Shown in pieces: positions 1 through 13,000 of a DNA stretch of 64,000 bases. Below the pieces are notes generated by a model that made no database searches, was not told the origin of the DNA, and saw only the letters and a list, made by a program, of their open reading frames with translations. Position numbers and translations under genes: made by a program. Position 1 is the first letter of the stretch, and each line of letters opens with the position of its first letter. Location of the stretch: contig CM023541.1 in the NCBI GenBank assembly GCA_013350335.1, forward strand, positions 41,160,739 through 41,224,738. Reading direction: 5' to 3'. The stretch comes from Chimonanthus salicifolius. Its lineage: Eukaryota > Streptophyta > Magnoliopsida > Laurales > Calycanthaceae.

Positions 1-603
1 GAGTGCTAAGGAACTGCCTTGGTCAACATATCTGCTCGCTGATCTTTAGAGTGCAGATAAGGGATAAACAAGCGACCTTCAGAAATATGTTGATATAGGA
101 AGTGACAATCGACTTCAATATGCTTGGTCCTCTCATGAAAAACTGGATTGGAGGCGATGTTGATGGTCGCTTGATTATCACAAAACATGATAAGGGGCTC
201 GACAGAAGCAAAGCCCAACTCAGTAAGAAACTGGCGGATCTAAAGTAACTCGGCCGCAATATTAGCTAAAGCACGATACTCTACTTCAGCACTAAAATGG
301 GCAACAACAGACTGCTTCTTACTGCGCCAGGATACTAAATGAGAGCCCAAGAAGACACAATAACCAGATGTGGAGCGGCGATCATCAGGAGAACCAACAC
401 AATCAGCGTCGGAGTACCCACAGACCCAAAGAAGGAAGATTGTAGTGCAAAAAACAACCCTCTGCTAGGATGAGCCTTAAGATACTGAAGAATGCGAAAG
501 ATAGTATGAAGATAGGAAGATGGGCATACATGAACTGGTTGACCACACCAACATAAGACAAATCAAGCCGAGTGATAGTAAGGTAAATCAGTTTCCCAAT
601 CAA
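1..603 (-). pseudogene. Ty1/copia polyprotein fragment (RT end and RNase H)
   Basis: Read on the minus strand, this encodes the end of a copia polyprotein in broken frames. Near 403-600 is the reverse-transcriptase C-terminal motif (GKLIYLTITR). It is followed by RNase H pieces: STSGYCVFLGSHLVSW, then SAEVEYRALA, then the [29 protein letters not shown] block at about 90-190, and finally the usual [12 protein letters not shown] end. A frame change and stops separate the parts. The fragment runs off the left edge, so its 3' LTR is not visible. It is a dead relic; family assignment is secure, lineage is not. Confidence 0.85.
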
Positions 604-640
604 TTTTTGATAGAACGCATGAGTATCAAAAGTAAAGTAA

Positions 641-1022
641 AATCCAAGATGTGAGAAAAGGCCTAAGCTTTCACGTGAAAGTTGTACTAAGGTTAGAAAT
701 ATAATATAAAAATTACTTTTAACTTACAAAACTACTACCAAGAGTTGTCATTATTTCAAAAAAAAAAACCCTATACCAAGAGTCAAAACTCAGAAGCAAC
801 CTTAAAATTAGTTTCCCTAGCTCTTTACTTACAAATTTCTTTCGTGTTGTTGCAGGCCTACACATGTTAAAATTTAAGTGTAATCTAGGATATGAGAAAA
901 GGCCTGAGCTTTGAAATTGAATGTTGCACTAAGGTTAGAAACAATATTAAAATTACTTCAAATTACAACATTGCTACCAAGATTCAGAACTCGAATGCAA
1001 CCCTAAAATTAGTTCCCCTAGC
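641..1022. repeat. Two-copy diverged direct repeat
   Basis: A segment of roughly 190 bases at 641-835 recurs at 882-1022. Both start with a variant of AATCCAAGATGTGAGAAAAG and continue through GGCCTRAGCTTT, CACTAAGGTTAGAAA and a stretch ending AAAATTAGTTYCCCTAGCTC. The second copy is shorter, with several indels. It lies next to the copia remnant but shows no LTR ends or coding sequence, so its origin is unknown. Confidence 0.7.
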
Positions 1023-1030
1023 TCACACAT

Positions 1031-3558
1031 TCTAGAATCCACACCCAAAAGTCAGTTACCAAGCTCTCTCAAGATAACCTTAAAAGGTAGTGACAAATCA
1101 TCGTGAATGGTTGCCTAATGTACCTAACTGCAGCAAAAGTATGGAGTATCTCCTTCATTGCTGATTCACTTGGTTGGTTCAGAATCACTTATTGACCCTT
1201 TTCAAGTGGATTGGGTGATGCTCCCTTTTCCTTGTGAGGATAAACATGCTTACATTAACAAGAAAACAGGGTCTTGAAAAGCATCAAGGGCCTGACAAAA
1301 TTAAACAGAGAAGAGCTTGGGTCCCTATACCCATAAGTACTACCATCAACCAGATCATGGATATATACATGGATTCCCAACCCAAAACATTGAATCGCCC
1401 AACAAGCCAAAAGCAAAAGCACTGATAAAAACCCCCCCACACACTACAGAAAGAGAAGACCCTTGCCCATACCCAACTCCCCAAAAGACTAAGCACCACC
1501 ATAGACAAGAGTCAGCTGCAAACAGCATAGCCTCCTCCCACCATAGCATTTCTTTCATCAATGACTATCTGCTCCACGCTCTCAGGAAGCTGATCCGTTT
1601 GGTCAACAACCTTTTACGGCCATGGTCATACGTTAGAGGTAGCTCTAACTATATATCAACTGGAAATTGGTTTTGGGAACAATCTTGTGTAGAAAGAGCA
1701 CAACAACTGTCTGTTCAATGACAAGTTAATATCATCTTTGGCCACTCCAGGTGCCAAATGTGAGGCTATCTCTTGAGCATTCACCTCTCAAGAGTTCAGA
1801 GGCGCTTAAAATTGATATCTCCATTGTGCCTAGCTTGAATGCCTTTTCTATTCTCTTGATGATGCTCTTCCTTTTGGATTTCCTTTGTAGCCATTCCCTC
1901 TTGCGCAGCCTCTTTCCTATTGAATTCTACAATTTGGACGTCTTGTTTTGCTTTGTTCACCCCTTGTGCACTTTTTCATTAAAAAAATTGCTATCATCTC
2001 CAAAAAATGGCCTGGGAGGCCCCAAGACAAAATGGAAAAGACCAAGTGTATTATCTCTAAATGGTTGCTTCTTTTGTTTGAAAGGTTGCTTCTTAGTCTC
2101 GGAAGTTGTGAGATGAGCTATTGAAATAGCAAATTGAACAGTGAAAGAAGGGTGGGGATTTGTTGGAGGTCATCTTGATTAAAAACTAGTTCCAGGAGGA
2201 TCTATTTCTTTTAAGAAAACTAGTGCAGTATCCTCGAGTGTTGAATGAGTGGATTGACTCTAAAGAATATAGTTTTTTTCTTTTTCGTTTTTTCCCCTTT
2301 TTTTTTTTTTCTTTTTTCCTCTTTTGAAAGATAACTCTAAAGGATATGACAAGGACATCATGGGACGCCATCGAAGAAAGATGCATCAAAATCTAGATTT
2401 TTTCTCAACATGGTTTGGATAATGATTTTGTGTGTATTTCTAATATATCCGAACATGGATATAAACAGATCTAGCCATGGATAGCCCATATTGTACGTTA
2501 ATCAAGCAAGGCTTTGAACTTTGGCTCGATCTATCCATTTACATCATGTGAGTCATTCATTTATGGATTGGATTGATCTGACTGTTTATCAAGTGCCATT
2601 TGGGTATTTATTTTTTGTTATCTTTTATTAGTGTCATATTATTCTAGTTTATATGGTTCCAAGATTGTTACGGACTTGTACCTTTGGATTGTCCACATGC
2701 GCCTTTTTTCCTAAGTTGTTGTACGAGACACTTTTGAAAAAGATGAATGAATGAATGCATGAAGAAATTCAAGTTTTTCTTATCTGCAGATCTGATGTGA
2801 CTCTTTCTGCCTGGTGTGAGAATAAGGAACCTTGTGCGACTCAAGGTACAAATCATTCTTCTTCTTCCCTTCCCTTTTCTGCTCTCTTTTTCTCCACTTT
2901 TTCCCTTTTTTCTACACCTTACTTTTGGCCCTTTTTCAACCAAACCCTAACCCTAAGCAAACCAGGACCTAACCCACCATCCGCCACCAAAGACCCACTG
3001 GGACCCACTAGGCTGTACGAACGTGCACGTTTTGCCATATTTTGCTTCCAAACCTCCAAATCCCTATCTTGGATTCGTAGATCTAACCATAACCTATTGT
3101 TTCACCCTATTTGAGACCTAGTTGTGCCCGAGAATTGTAAATAATAACAAACCATAATTCCTTTGGCAAACCCTAGGTGGCCCCATAGCCTTATTTCATC
3201 CCTTGGGTAACTGACTTTTAAATCTAGAAGACCTAGGACAAGTTTTGGTATAACTTAATTAGTCTTTTGAGGGATTTTTCATTGAAGGCTAGCAATACAA
3301 CCTTGAGGGCTTTATGTGTAGGTGTCATTCTTCTTTTTGAATATCTTTGATTAATTCTGTATGTGAATTTGCAGAGTTTTTGTTATATTATTTTTTAATA
3401 TTTAATTTATCTCTCTAAATTTTACATGAATCATGAATATAGGTTGCATGTCATTTTAGGATTCACAACACATTTTGCATTCTCATAAAGGCATCCATCT
3501 ATCATTTAGATCTAGGGATTCCAATGTTTTAGCCTGTCCTACATTAGATTTGGTATGA
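1031..3558. other. Spacer with no recognisable gene
   Basis: Only short chance reading frames occur here and none resembles a known family. Poly-T stretches lie near 2270-2320. Two telomere-like units near 2943 are too short to mean anything. I see no splice-supported exons, LTR ends or RNA genes. Confidence 0.6.
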
Positions 3559-3570
3559 TGGTATCAGAGC
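3559..3570 (+). other. Primer-binding-site-like motif of an LTR retrotransposon
   Basis: The 12-mer TGGTATCAGAGC is the usual copia/gypsy primer-binding site, complementary to the 3' end of initiator methionine tRNA. A degenerate second copy (ATATCAGAGC) follows near 3590. No clear LTR end (CA) lies immediately upstream and no gag follows, so this is probably an eroded LTR/leader remnant. Confidence 0.4.
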
Positions 3571-3605
3571 TCATCCTGTGTCAGATTGATATCAGAGCTT
3601 ATCCT

Positions 3606-3815
3606 ACATCAAGATAGAGTTAAAAATGTAAGAATAGCCCCCATAGATGAGAAATTAAGTAAAACTATGTTGGAGGTGGTTTCATCACATAAGTAGAAGA
3701 CCGAACATAGCCCCAATAAGTAGAGTTGAAGTGTTACAAATCGTAGGTATAAAGAGGAGAGGTAGAACACTAGAAACATGAAGGGAAGAGATAAAAAAGA
3801 CATGATAGATGGAGT
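3606..3815 (+). pseudogene. RTE-type LINE 3' fragment
   Basis: Translated with frame changes, this gives IAPIDEKLSKTMLEVV, then RRPNIAPISRVEVLQIVGIK, then a GRGRPKKTW-like RRGRTLET and a KKDM end. That succession is the characteristic end of the RTE-clade non-LTR retrotransposon polyprotein. Stops interrupt it. A second fragment of the same kind lies at 30775-30985. It is a fossil with no intact domain. Confidence 0.6.
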
Positions 3816-4029
3816 AATTGACTATATGCTAAATAATAGGGTTAACTAGAGAAGTAAAACTCGAAACACCAACCCTAAATAGATGGGATTTTGACATTTT
3901 ATGATGATGACGATGGCGATGACAACAACAATGTTGCAATGTCCTTGAGCCTTTTCTAAATCTTTTGGCACCAAAGGCCTGGTCCTATGTCGTTAGCCGG
4001 TTTCTCTTTGGGTGGTATTTTTTTTAAAA

Positions 4030-7000
4030 TCAATAGCAATTATTAAAAAAAAAAAAATTCACAGCTGTAAAGAAGTACATGAAAAAACGTGCTCTGTAGT
4101 TGCATACCTCATGCAAGAAAATAAAATATTCTTTCCGGGACCTCCTCTTACAGCAATGGGGAATCACTTTCGCCATTGTTATGACATGGCTGCCCAATAT
4201 AAATTCTCCAAACAGCCAATGGATGTCAGAGACCCACCTAATCCGGTAGAAAACCACTTTTATCATCATAGCATGCAATTCAGACACAGAATGAAGATCA
4301 TCAGTCCGACGGAAAGCACTAATCATCACATCATACATATCCCAATCTGAAGAAAAGCCAGCTCTTAACATCATAATGAAGAAAATTTTTGCATAATTAA
4401 TTAGACATCTTTTGCACAATCTATTAATTACTGCAATATAATCCCTGACAGTTATTTCAAACCCCATAATCAGCATCTTGTCAAAGAGTATAAGTGCCTT
4501 GTCTGCATTGCCCCTTGCACACTGTGCCTTGATCACTGTGCTGAAAGCGACTTTTGTCAATGTAATACCCTCCTCCATGAGAGTATCCAAAAATTTCTCA
4601 GCACCCAGCAGGTTATTGTTCAGACAAAGACCATTAATAAGCACATTATATGTAACAGGACTAGGTGTAAGATTGTGCTGCAACATTTTCTCATAGAAAG
4701 AAAATGCGCCTCCCATGTTCCGCTCTTCACAGAATCGGTGGATGAGGGTATTGTATGTAATCTGATCTGCAACAAGACCCTTTGCATACATTTCCTTAAG
4801 AACATTAAGAGACTTCTGCAGCATCCCCTGTTTGCAGAGCCCCTTTATAAATATGCTGTAAGTAATGACATTGGGTGTGATAGCTTTTGCATTGATTTCA
4901 TCAAGCAATTCTTCCATCGCCTTTATGTTTCCCTCTCTACAATATGCATCCATTAAAGTAGTATATGTCACTATGTTAGGAGCAAACCCAGGAAGCTCAA
5001 GAGTTTGCAGTAAGACTTTCATCTTGGTTAGATCCCCATTCTTGCATAACCCATAAATTTTCATCTTGGTTAGATCCCCATTCCTGCATAACCCATAAAT
5101 AAGGGAATTATACGTGACAATGTTTGGAGCCACCCCAGCTTTAATCATCTGTTTATATAATACAATGGCCTCATGAATATCACCTATCTTAACATACCCA
5201 TCAATTATTATATTGTATAAAACAATATCTACTACCAAACCACTCTTAGTTAAATTATCTAAATATTCCCTTGCTTGTGATACCATCCCTTTCTTGCAGA
5301 GACCTGAAAGAAATGCACCATGTGCATATGAATTGGGCATGATTTTCCTCGAGCACATTGTCGTGTACACTCGAGTTGCACTTTCTGCATCTCCAGTCTT
5401 GCAATAGCCATGAATGAGGATGCAATATACAATAAGATCTGGATCCAAGCCGCTAGCGACCATTTCATCGAGCAATTGCTCAGCTTTATCAACTTGTCCT
5501 CTTCTGCACAGACCAGTTAGCAACACGCTGTAGGTGATGATGCTCAGTTGGAGACCTTGTGAAATAATTTCCTTCCTTAACCTCAATCCTTCCTCTATAT
5601 TTCCACTCTGGCAATGCCCACTTATCAATATAGTGTATGTCACAATATTTGGATTCAATCCAATGAGTAGCATCCTATGCACAACCTTCCAAGCTTCATC
5701 CATAAACCCAAGTATACGGTAACCATTAAGAAGAATATTGTACGTAATCACATCAGGCTGAATTCCACTCCTCTCCATTTTACCAGATAACTCCAAAGCT
5801 TCCTCCACAAAACCTGCTAAACAAAGTCCATGAATGAGAGAATTATAACTGTATCTGTCGGGAATGAGTCCACATTTAAGCATCATCGACAGAAACGATT
5901 TAGCAACATCAATGAACCCCATACTGCAGAAGCCAGATATAAGAGTGTTAAAAATGACAAGACCAAGCCAAACTTGTTTTCTTTTCAACTCTTTGAAAAA
6001 TGCCACTGCCTCTTGCAATCTACTCTGCTTGCAGAGACCACCAAGAAGGATGCTGCAAGTGAATTCACTATAAGAAAACCTCCTGGCCACCATTTCATCA
6101 TATATATTCAGTATCAAGTCTGTATGCCGGAAGTTGTACATCAAACTGTTGTATGTCGATATCGAAGCTTGAAAATTTAGTTGATTCATCTTATCCACTA
6201 CAAAAAGTGCATCATGGACCATTTGAGATCTTGAATATACATTTGCTAACATATCCCATACCTGATGACTTTTATCACACTCTCTGAAATTACTCCACAA
6301 TATCTCACAAAGGGAAGGTGCTGAACCAGAACCTGGCAATAATCAAGGGAGAATCAACACTCTGGTCGTGAGCATTCAATCATACAAAAAATGGCCCAAT
6401 AGGATAAGTTTACCATTACTCACAACAGACATACATAAAACACCCACAAATGAAAGTTAAGATAACAACTAATTTTAAGAAATCATTAAGATGACAAGAA
6501 AAAAGAAAGAAAAAGTATATAAAATCTGTTTTCTGGAAGGCAAACCAACTTCAATACACAACCCTGTAAAAACGCAACAGCGAGAAAATTGTCAAAATTT
6601 ATAGCTTCCTGATGGCCTAAGTCAAGACAATGAACTGTTTCGTGTCTACATTTTGGGTCGATATTCTCTGCCCACTTTGCAAACTATCTATTCATTGCTT
6701 CAACGTGAAAAACATCATCTTGTTATATATTCTGATATGAGGAAAAAGAGAAAAGAGAGAAAGAGGGTGGGGTGGGGGGGTGGGGGGGGTACTTATTTGC
6801 TTTTACTATTCACAGGCCAATGCCTCCATCCAAAACCAATCAACTATAAGATGATTCTCCTCCACAAGCTGATATCCACCATCCAAGCCACAAGCCAAAA
6901 TTGTGGACAAGGTCATGCAAATTGTACTAAATGTGGGAAGACTACTCATGTGTTGTGGGACTCACTTCTGCACAATAGTTGACTAGAATCTTCTAATTCA

Positions 7001-10000
7001 AGAAAGTCAACTCTATTATGTATAATTGATTGTAATTAGCTATTATTTTATTTCTTTCCAAAATCAACCACCTTGAATAGCTCCTTGTGTATTATTTATA
7101 CTTGACATTCAATACAATACAGAGAAATCTTCCTCCATATTTTCTCTCTCTTCTCCTTCACCTTTTTCCTATTATCATTTTCTACATCATGTTCAAGAAT
7201 TTTGTTGGGAAGAGTTGCTGATTCTCACCCATGGCAAATGTTGTTGAAGCTGCTACGACATTAGTCATGATCTATCTTAGTTGTTACCTCCTGATAAAGA
7301 GTATCAAGGATTTTTTTACCATCTAAAGAATTCTACAAGCTAGGAAACAGGATCATCTGGTAGTCTGGTACTTAAAGGTTCATGTTTCATGCTTCTCGTC
7401 CTCCTCTTCCTAGGAACATTTAGATCATTAATTGAGGAGCTTTCCAATAACATGATTGATACGGTTTCTCAATTTTACTTCCCTTTCTCCCTGTACTTCT
7501 AATAATCACGTTATCATCCTTTTACTTCGGTTTTTGGTGCTGGTTCTATTCATGTTATGCCTTCTTTGTCTCTTGAATCTGTTTTACATGTTCCATCATT
7601 ATCTACCAATCTTCTTTCTGTTAGTAGTCAACTCGATCATTGAATTGCTCAATGACTTTTTGTCCTAACTCATTTTGTTTTCTAAGACCTGATGATGAGG
7701 AAGATTGGTGGTGGCATTGAATCTCACAGCCTAAATTATTTTTCTTCATCTCCAATTCAACCTCATCTATCATATTGAACCTTGTCATTTGAAGACACTT
7801 TTCTTTGGCATTCTTGTATGGGTCATCCATCCTTACACATGTTGACCAATATTTCTAATGCGTAACGCTTTTCAAAATATTAATACTTTAAGTTTACAAC
7901 TAAGGATAAGAAAGATCTTCTTTGTTGTTTGAGTAAAGCCCATCTGTGGGCTTAAGCAATCCCCTCACGCTTGGTCAAATGATTTAGCAATGCCATTATA
8001 GCATTGTATACTAACATTTTTACTCTAATGATCCTATATTTTTGTACTTATCTCCCTATGTATGTTGATGACATTGTTTTCACATGGAATGATGCAACAA
8101 CTATTCAAAATCTGAAAAAAAATCTTTATCAAGAGTTTGAAAATAAAGATCTTAGCTTTTCGAAGTAGTTCTTGGCAATTGAGATTACTCGTTCTTCCTC
8201 TAGTATTTTTCTCTCCCCATATAAATATATTAGCGAACTACTTCGTGAAATAGGTACATTAGATTGTGAACTTGTGGATATTAGAATCTGATAATCTATA
8301 TCATAAACCACAATACAATGTACATATATACTAAACACTGCACAAACCCTAATTAGCCCTAAGAAGTAAAGGACTAAACTACCCTTAATAATAAAAGGAA
8401 TATACAACTTTAACACCTGCCCTCAAACTCGTGATGTTACAATGTTAAGTATCGAGAGTTTGCTAAGAAGAAAATGAAAGCGTGTGACAGTGTGGGACTT
8501 CGTGAAAAAGTCAGGCAGCTGCAAGACAGAAGTAACAAATGGAAGAGAAGGTGCCAATCTGGAGATGATGTCATATAAAGTGGCAGTCCAACTCCATATG
8601 TTTTGTACGCTCATGAAAAACTGAGTTATGCGCAATTTGAATGACACTCTTATTATCACAATACATGGGAGTAGGAGCAGCAAAAGAAACTCCCATGTCA
8701 GCAGGTAACCATCGAAGCCAAACAATCTCAGCAGTAGCAGAAGCCATAACTCGATACTCAGCCTCGGCAGACGAACGAGCAACCACATCTTGTTTTTTGC
8801 TTCTCCAGGAAACAAGTGAATCACCCAAAAATATACAAAAACCAGTAGTCGATTTGCAATCAGAAGGATCACCTGCCCAGTCAACATCAGAGAATGCATG
8901 AAGCTCCAAGGTAGATGACGAGGGAAATAACAAACTCCGATATAAAGTGCCACGAATATACCGCAAAATACGAACAGCGGCCTAATGAGTAGTTGTCGGT
9001 GAGGAGACAAACTGACTGACAATATGAATTGCATAGGCAATGTCAGGCCGCGTAATTGTGAGATAGACCAAACTCCCAACAATAGTGCGATATAGAGTAG
9101 GGTCGTCCAAAGACACACCATCAGAGGAAGTGTAATGCACATTAAACTCTAAAGGTGTTGCAAGTGGCCTGGTGTCAGAAAAACGAGCGTGCAGAAGAGC
9201 ATTTGCAGCATACTTAGATTGAGAGAGAAGATAACCTTTGGGATAACAAGCAACTTCTATCCCAAGGAAATATCGCAAGGGCCCTAAGTCTTTCATCTCA
9301 AACTGTTTATGCAACTGTACTTTCAATTGAGCAATACCATCAAGATCATCACCGGTCAAGATCATATCCATCAACATACAAGAGCAAGAGAATACGACCA
9401 ACGGAGGTGGATCGAACAAAAAGAGCTGAATCATGAGGACTTGACTGAAAAACCAAGAGAAGTAATCATGGTGGAAAACTTTTCAAACCAGGCACGAGGT
9501 GCCTGTTTGAGGCCATATAATGCATTTCGAAATCTGCATACTTTCCCATGATTATGAGAAACTCCGGGAGGAGGAGTCATATAAACTTCTTCAGAGAGAT
9601 CTCCATTTAAGAAGGCATTTTTGACATCCATCTGCGACAAAATCCACTTATGAACTGAGGCAACTGTAATAATAGTACGGACAGAAGTCATTTTTGCAAT
9701 AGGGGCAGAAAGTCTCCTCGTAATCAATGCCATATTCTTGTGCAAAACCCTTAGCAACCAAACGGGCCTTATAGCGCTCCACAGAACCGTCAGACTTAGG
9801 TCTTAATTTTATACACCCATTTGAAACCAATTGTATGTTTGTCTGGAGGAATATGTACTAAATCCCATGTACTAGTCTTATGCAATGCAGAAAGCTCTTC
9901 ATCCATAGCTTATTGCCAAAGAGGATCACAAATAGCCTCCTTATAGGAGGTTGGTTCAGACAAAGTATGAATGGAAGCGAGAAAGGAAGAAAATGAGGGA

Positions 10001-13000
10001 GAGTAACAATAATAACCAAAATCATTATGAGAATAACCAAAATGAGTTGGAGGCTTACGAACTCTCGAAGGATAGCGGGTAGTAGCAAGATCCACATCAT
10101 TAGAAGTTGAAGGAGCGTCAACTGGTGGAGAGAGAGGATTAATATCTGCAGAGGATACGGCTTCAACAGGAGTAGAACAAATAGGAGAAACAAAGTTAGG
10201 CAATGCAGGCACTTTAGCAGACACAGACAAATCATCAACAATAGAGAAAGGATCAATGTATAGGAGCTCAAATTTAGGAACAGTGACAGAGTTAGAATGA
10301 AACAGAATAGAAAGGAATATGTTCAAGAAAAACAACATGACGAGATACATACAATTTTTGTGCAACAGGATCATAATAGCGATATCATTTTTGTCCCTCA
10401 CCATAACCCAGAAAAATACACATTGCAGAGCGTGGCAGATAATTTAGTGCGCTCACTATGAGGACGAAGCACAAAGCATGTGCAACCAAAAACTTTCAAA
10501 GAGAAATAGTCTTGAATTTTACCATATAACCGTTCAAAAGGAGAATTGCCAGAAGTGACGGCAGAAGGAATTTTGTTGATCACCTGAGTTGCGGTGAGAA
10601 CAACTTCTCCCCAAAAGGTGCTAGGAACACTTGGCAGAGAGTAACAAAGAGCGAGCAGTTTCAATGATATGCCTATGTTTTCTTTCTGATACTCCATTTT
10701 ACTCGGGAGTGTCAGTGCAGGATGACTGATGAATGGTTTCATCAGATGCAAGCAATTGAGAGAAATTACCAGAGGTATACTCTCTCTCCACCCAAATCAC
10801 CTCTAAAACATTTAATAGTGGTAGAGAACTAGGGTACGAATGAGTGAATGAAAATTTTGAAAAATAGTAAAGAATTCCGAGCGACATTTCATCAAATAAA
10901 TCCAACAATAACGAGAGTAGTCATCAATCAAAGAAACATAATAGCGAGACCCTCCTTTTGTGGCAATAGGAGTTGGTCCCCACACATCAGAATGAATTAA
11001 ATCAAAAGGAGCAAGAGATATTGATGAACTATTATTAAAAGGCAATGCAAACAACTTTACAAGTTTACATCCACTGCAATTAGAAATGTCACTACAATGT
11101 AAATTTCCTAAAGCTCCTGTAGAGGCTAAATACTTCAAACGTGAACTAGAAACATGGCCAAGCCTAGAATGTCATAAATAAAACTAGATGAACTGGGACT
11201 CAAACGAAAAGACGACAAATCAATTGAAAATGCTGCTACATCGGGAACCCAGAGCTGCTCTAACACATATAATCCTCATTCTCTACGGCCGGTCTCAATC
11301 AGCCTCTTGGAATGGGGATCCTGCACAAAACACAAAGTGGGAGAAAAATAAACAGCCTACCCAGAATCACATAACTAACTTATAGAGATCAAATTAAAAG
11401 TAAGATGGGGAATGCAATAAATATCAGAAAGATACAAGGGAGAAGACATGATAGAACCAATACCTGCCAATGGCATGGGAGTACCATTAGCAATGAGTAC
11501 AGAAACAGATGAGTGAAAAGGAGATAAAGACGTAAACAGAGAAATATCATTAGACATGTGATGAGTGGCTCCTGAGTCGAATACCCAGGTAGAGGGAGAA
11601 ATACCTGAAGAAGCTGAAGGAGGCACACCTACGGATTAAGAAGCAGTCGACAATGCATTAGGCTGATGAGAATAAAGAAACTTCTGCAACTGATCTTCAA
11701 TGATGGACAGTGATGAAGTAGAGGGTGAAGATTCATTCATGGGCTGAACAACTGTGGCTGTGGGATGCTGCTTTGGTGCTGACACTTGTTGGTGTTGTCT
11801 TTTCATTAACAGAGGACACTGTGCCTTCCAATGACCCTTCTGCTTACAATAACTGCAGTCATCAATTGCAAGTCTCCCACCTTTGCGTTGTCGTGTCTGT
11901 GAACTAGAAGAAGGGTTGGATGGTACTGCTAAGACAGTCTGACGAGGCATAGATAGAAAACCATTTCCTACATGAGACTTTAAATGAACTTCTTCAGCTA
12001 AGAGTTCGTGAACCACTGCATTGACAGAAAGGGAGGGGACTACGATGAAGAATGGAACCTCGAAGTACCTCAAAATCATCCCGAAGAGCTCTCCAAAACT
12101 GAACAAGTCGCACTTCTTTGCAATAAGTGCAATAAAGGTCGACGGAACTGAGGCCCGCAGGTTCTGTTAATGCAAGTTGAACCCAGAAACCAATCATAAG
12201 CGAATAAATTTGTTGAATGCTCATATCTCCCTGTCGAACCAAGCAAATGTCATTCTCGAGTTGGTATCTCTTAGCAAAGTTAGACTGCGTATACAACCTT
12301 GCTAAGTGATCCCAAATGGCTTTAGCTGTAGAGAACTTGGCGAGTTGCATACCGATGGAGAGCTCAACAGAGTTATTGATCCATGTGATAATTTTGGAAT
12401 TATTTGTGTTTCAAGTGCAGAATGATTTAGCATAATCTGTTGCTGTGGTATTTGTGGGAGCAACATTGTCCCCAGACATGTAACCCCACATGTTCTTTCC
12501 TGTAAGAAAATTTTGCATAACATATGCCCAATAAGTGTAGTTAGTGTCATTCAATTTGACACTGATTGCTTGAAGAGAATCATCACGTTCCCCGGCCATT
12601 GTAACTGAATTGCAAAAGAAAGTTACTGAGTGGGCCTGTTAAAATGGGGCTGCTAAGTGGGCCTGATCGTGGCTTGGCTTGCAAACTGGGCCTACAGACT
12701 GGGCTTGGTCTGGCTGGGCCTGTTTCAAATTGGGGCTGCTGGAGGGCTTGTTGTGGCTGGGCTTGCAAAAATGGGCCTGCTAATTTGGCCTGTTTCAAAC
12801 TGGGCCGTGCAATTTGGATTTGCCAAGAATTCTACAAATTGGGCATGTAGACTGGGCCTGCAAAGATTACTGCGGATTGGGCCTGCAGACTCTCTTTCAG
12901 TGTTATGCACACAGATCTGGTCGTTCTCTGTGCTGTTCTGCTGTGTTATCAGGCTAGACACAATCTTTGCCCCTTGCTGCTCAATTCTACCAAGTGTTCT

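Noticed and set aside
1317..1721. 134-codon plus-strand frame in the left spacer
   Set aside because: No recognisable domain, and overlapping open frames on the other strand make it a chance opening.
2941..2957. AAACCCTAACCCTAAG telomere-like word
   Set aside because: Only two units; such words occur by chance and mark no interstitial telomere array.
5864..6180. Overlapping plus-strand frames opposite PPR exon 2
   Set aside because: They are complements of PPR codons; the same pattern repeats along the whole exon in both copies.
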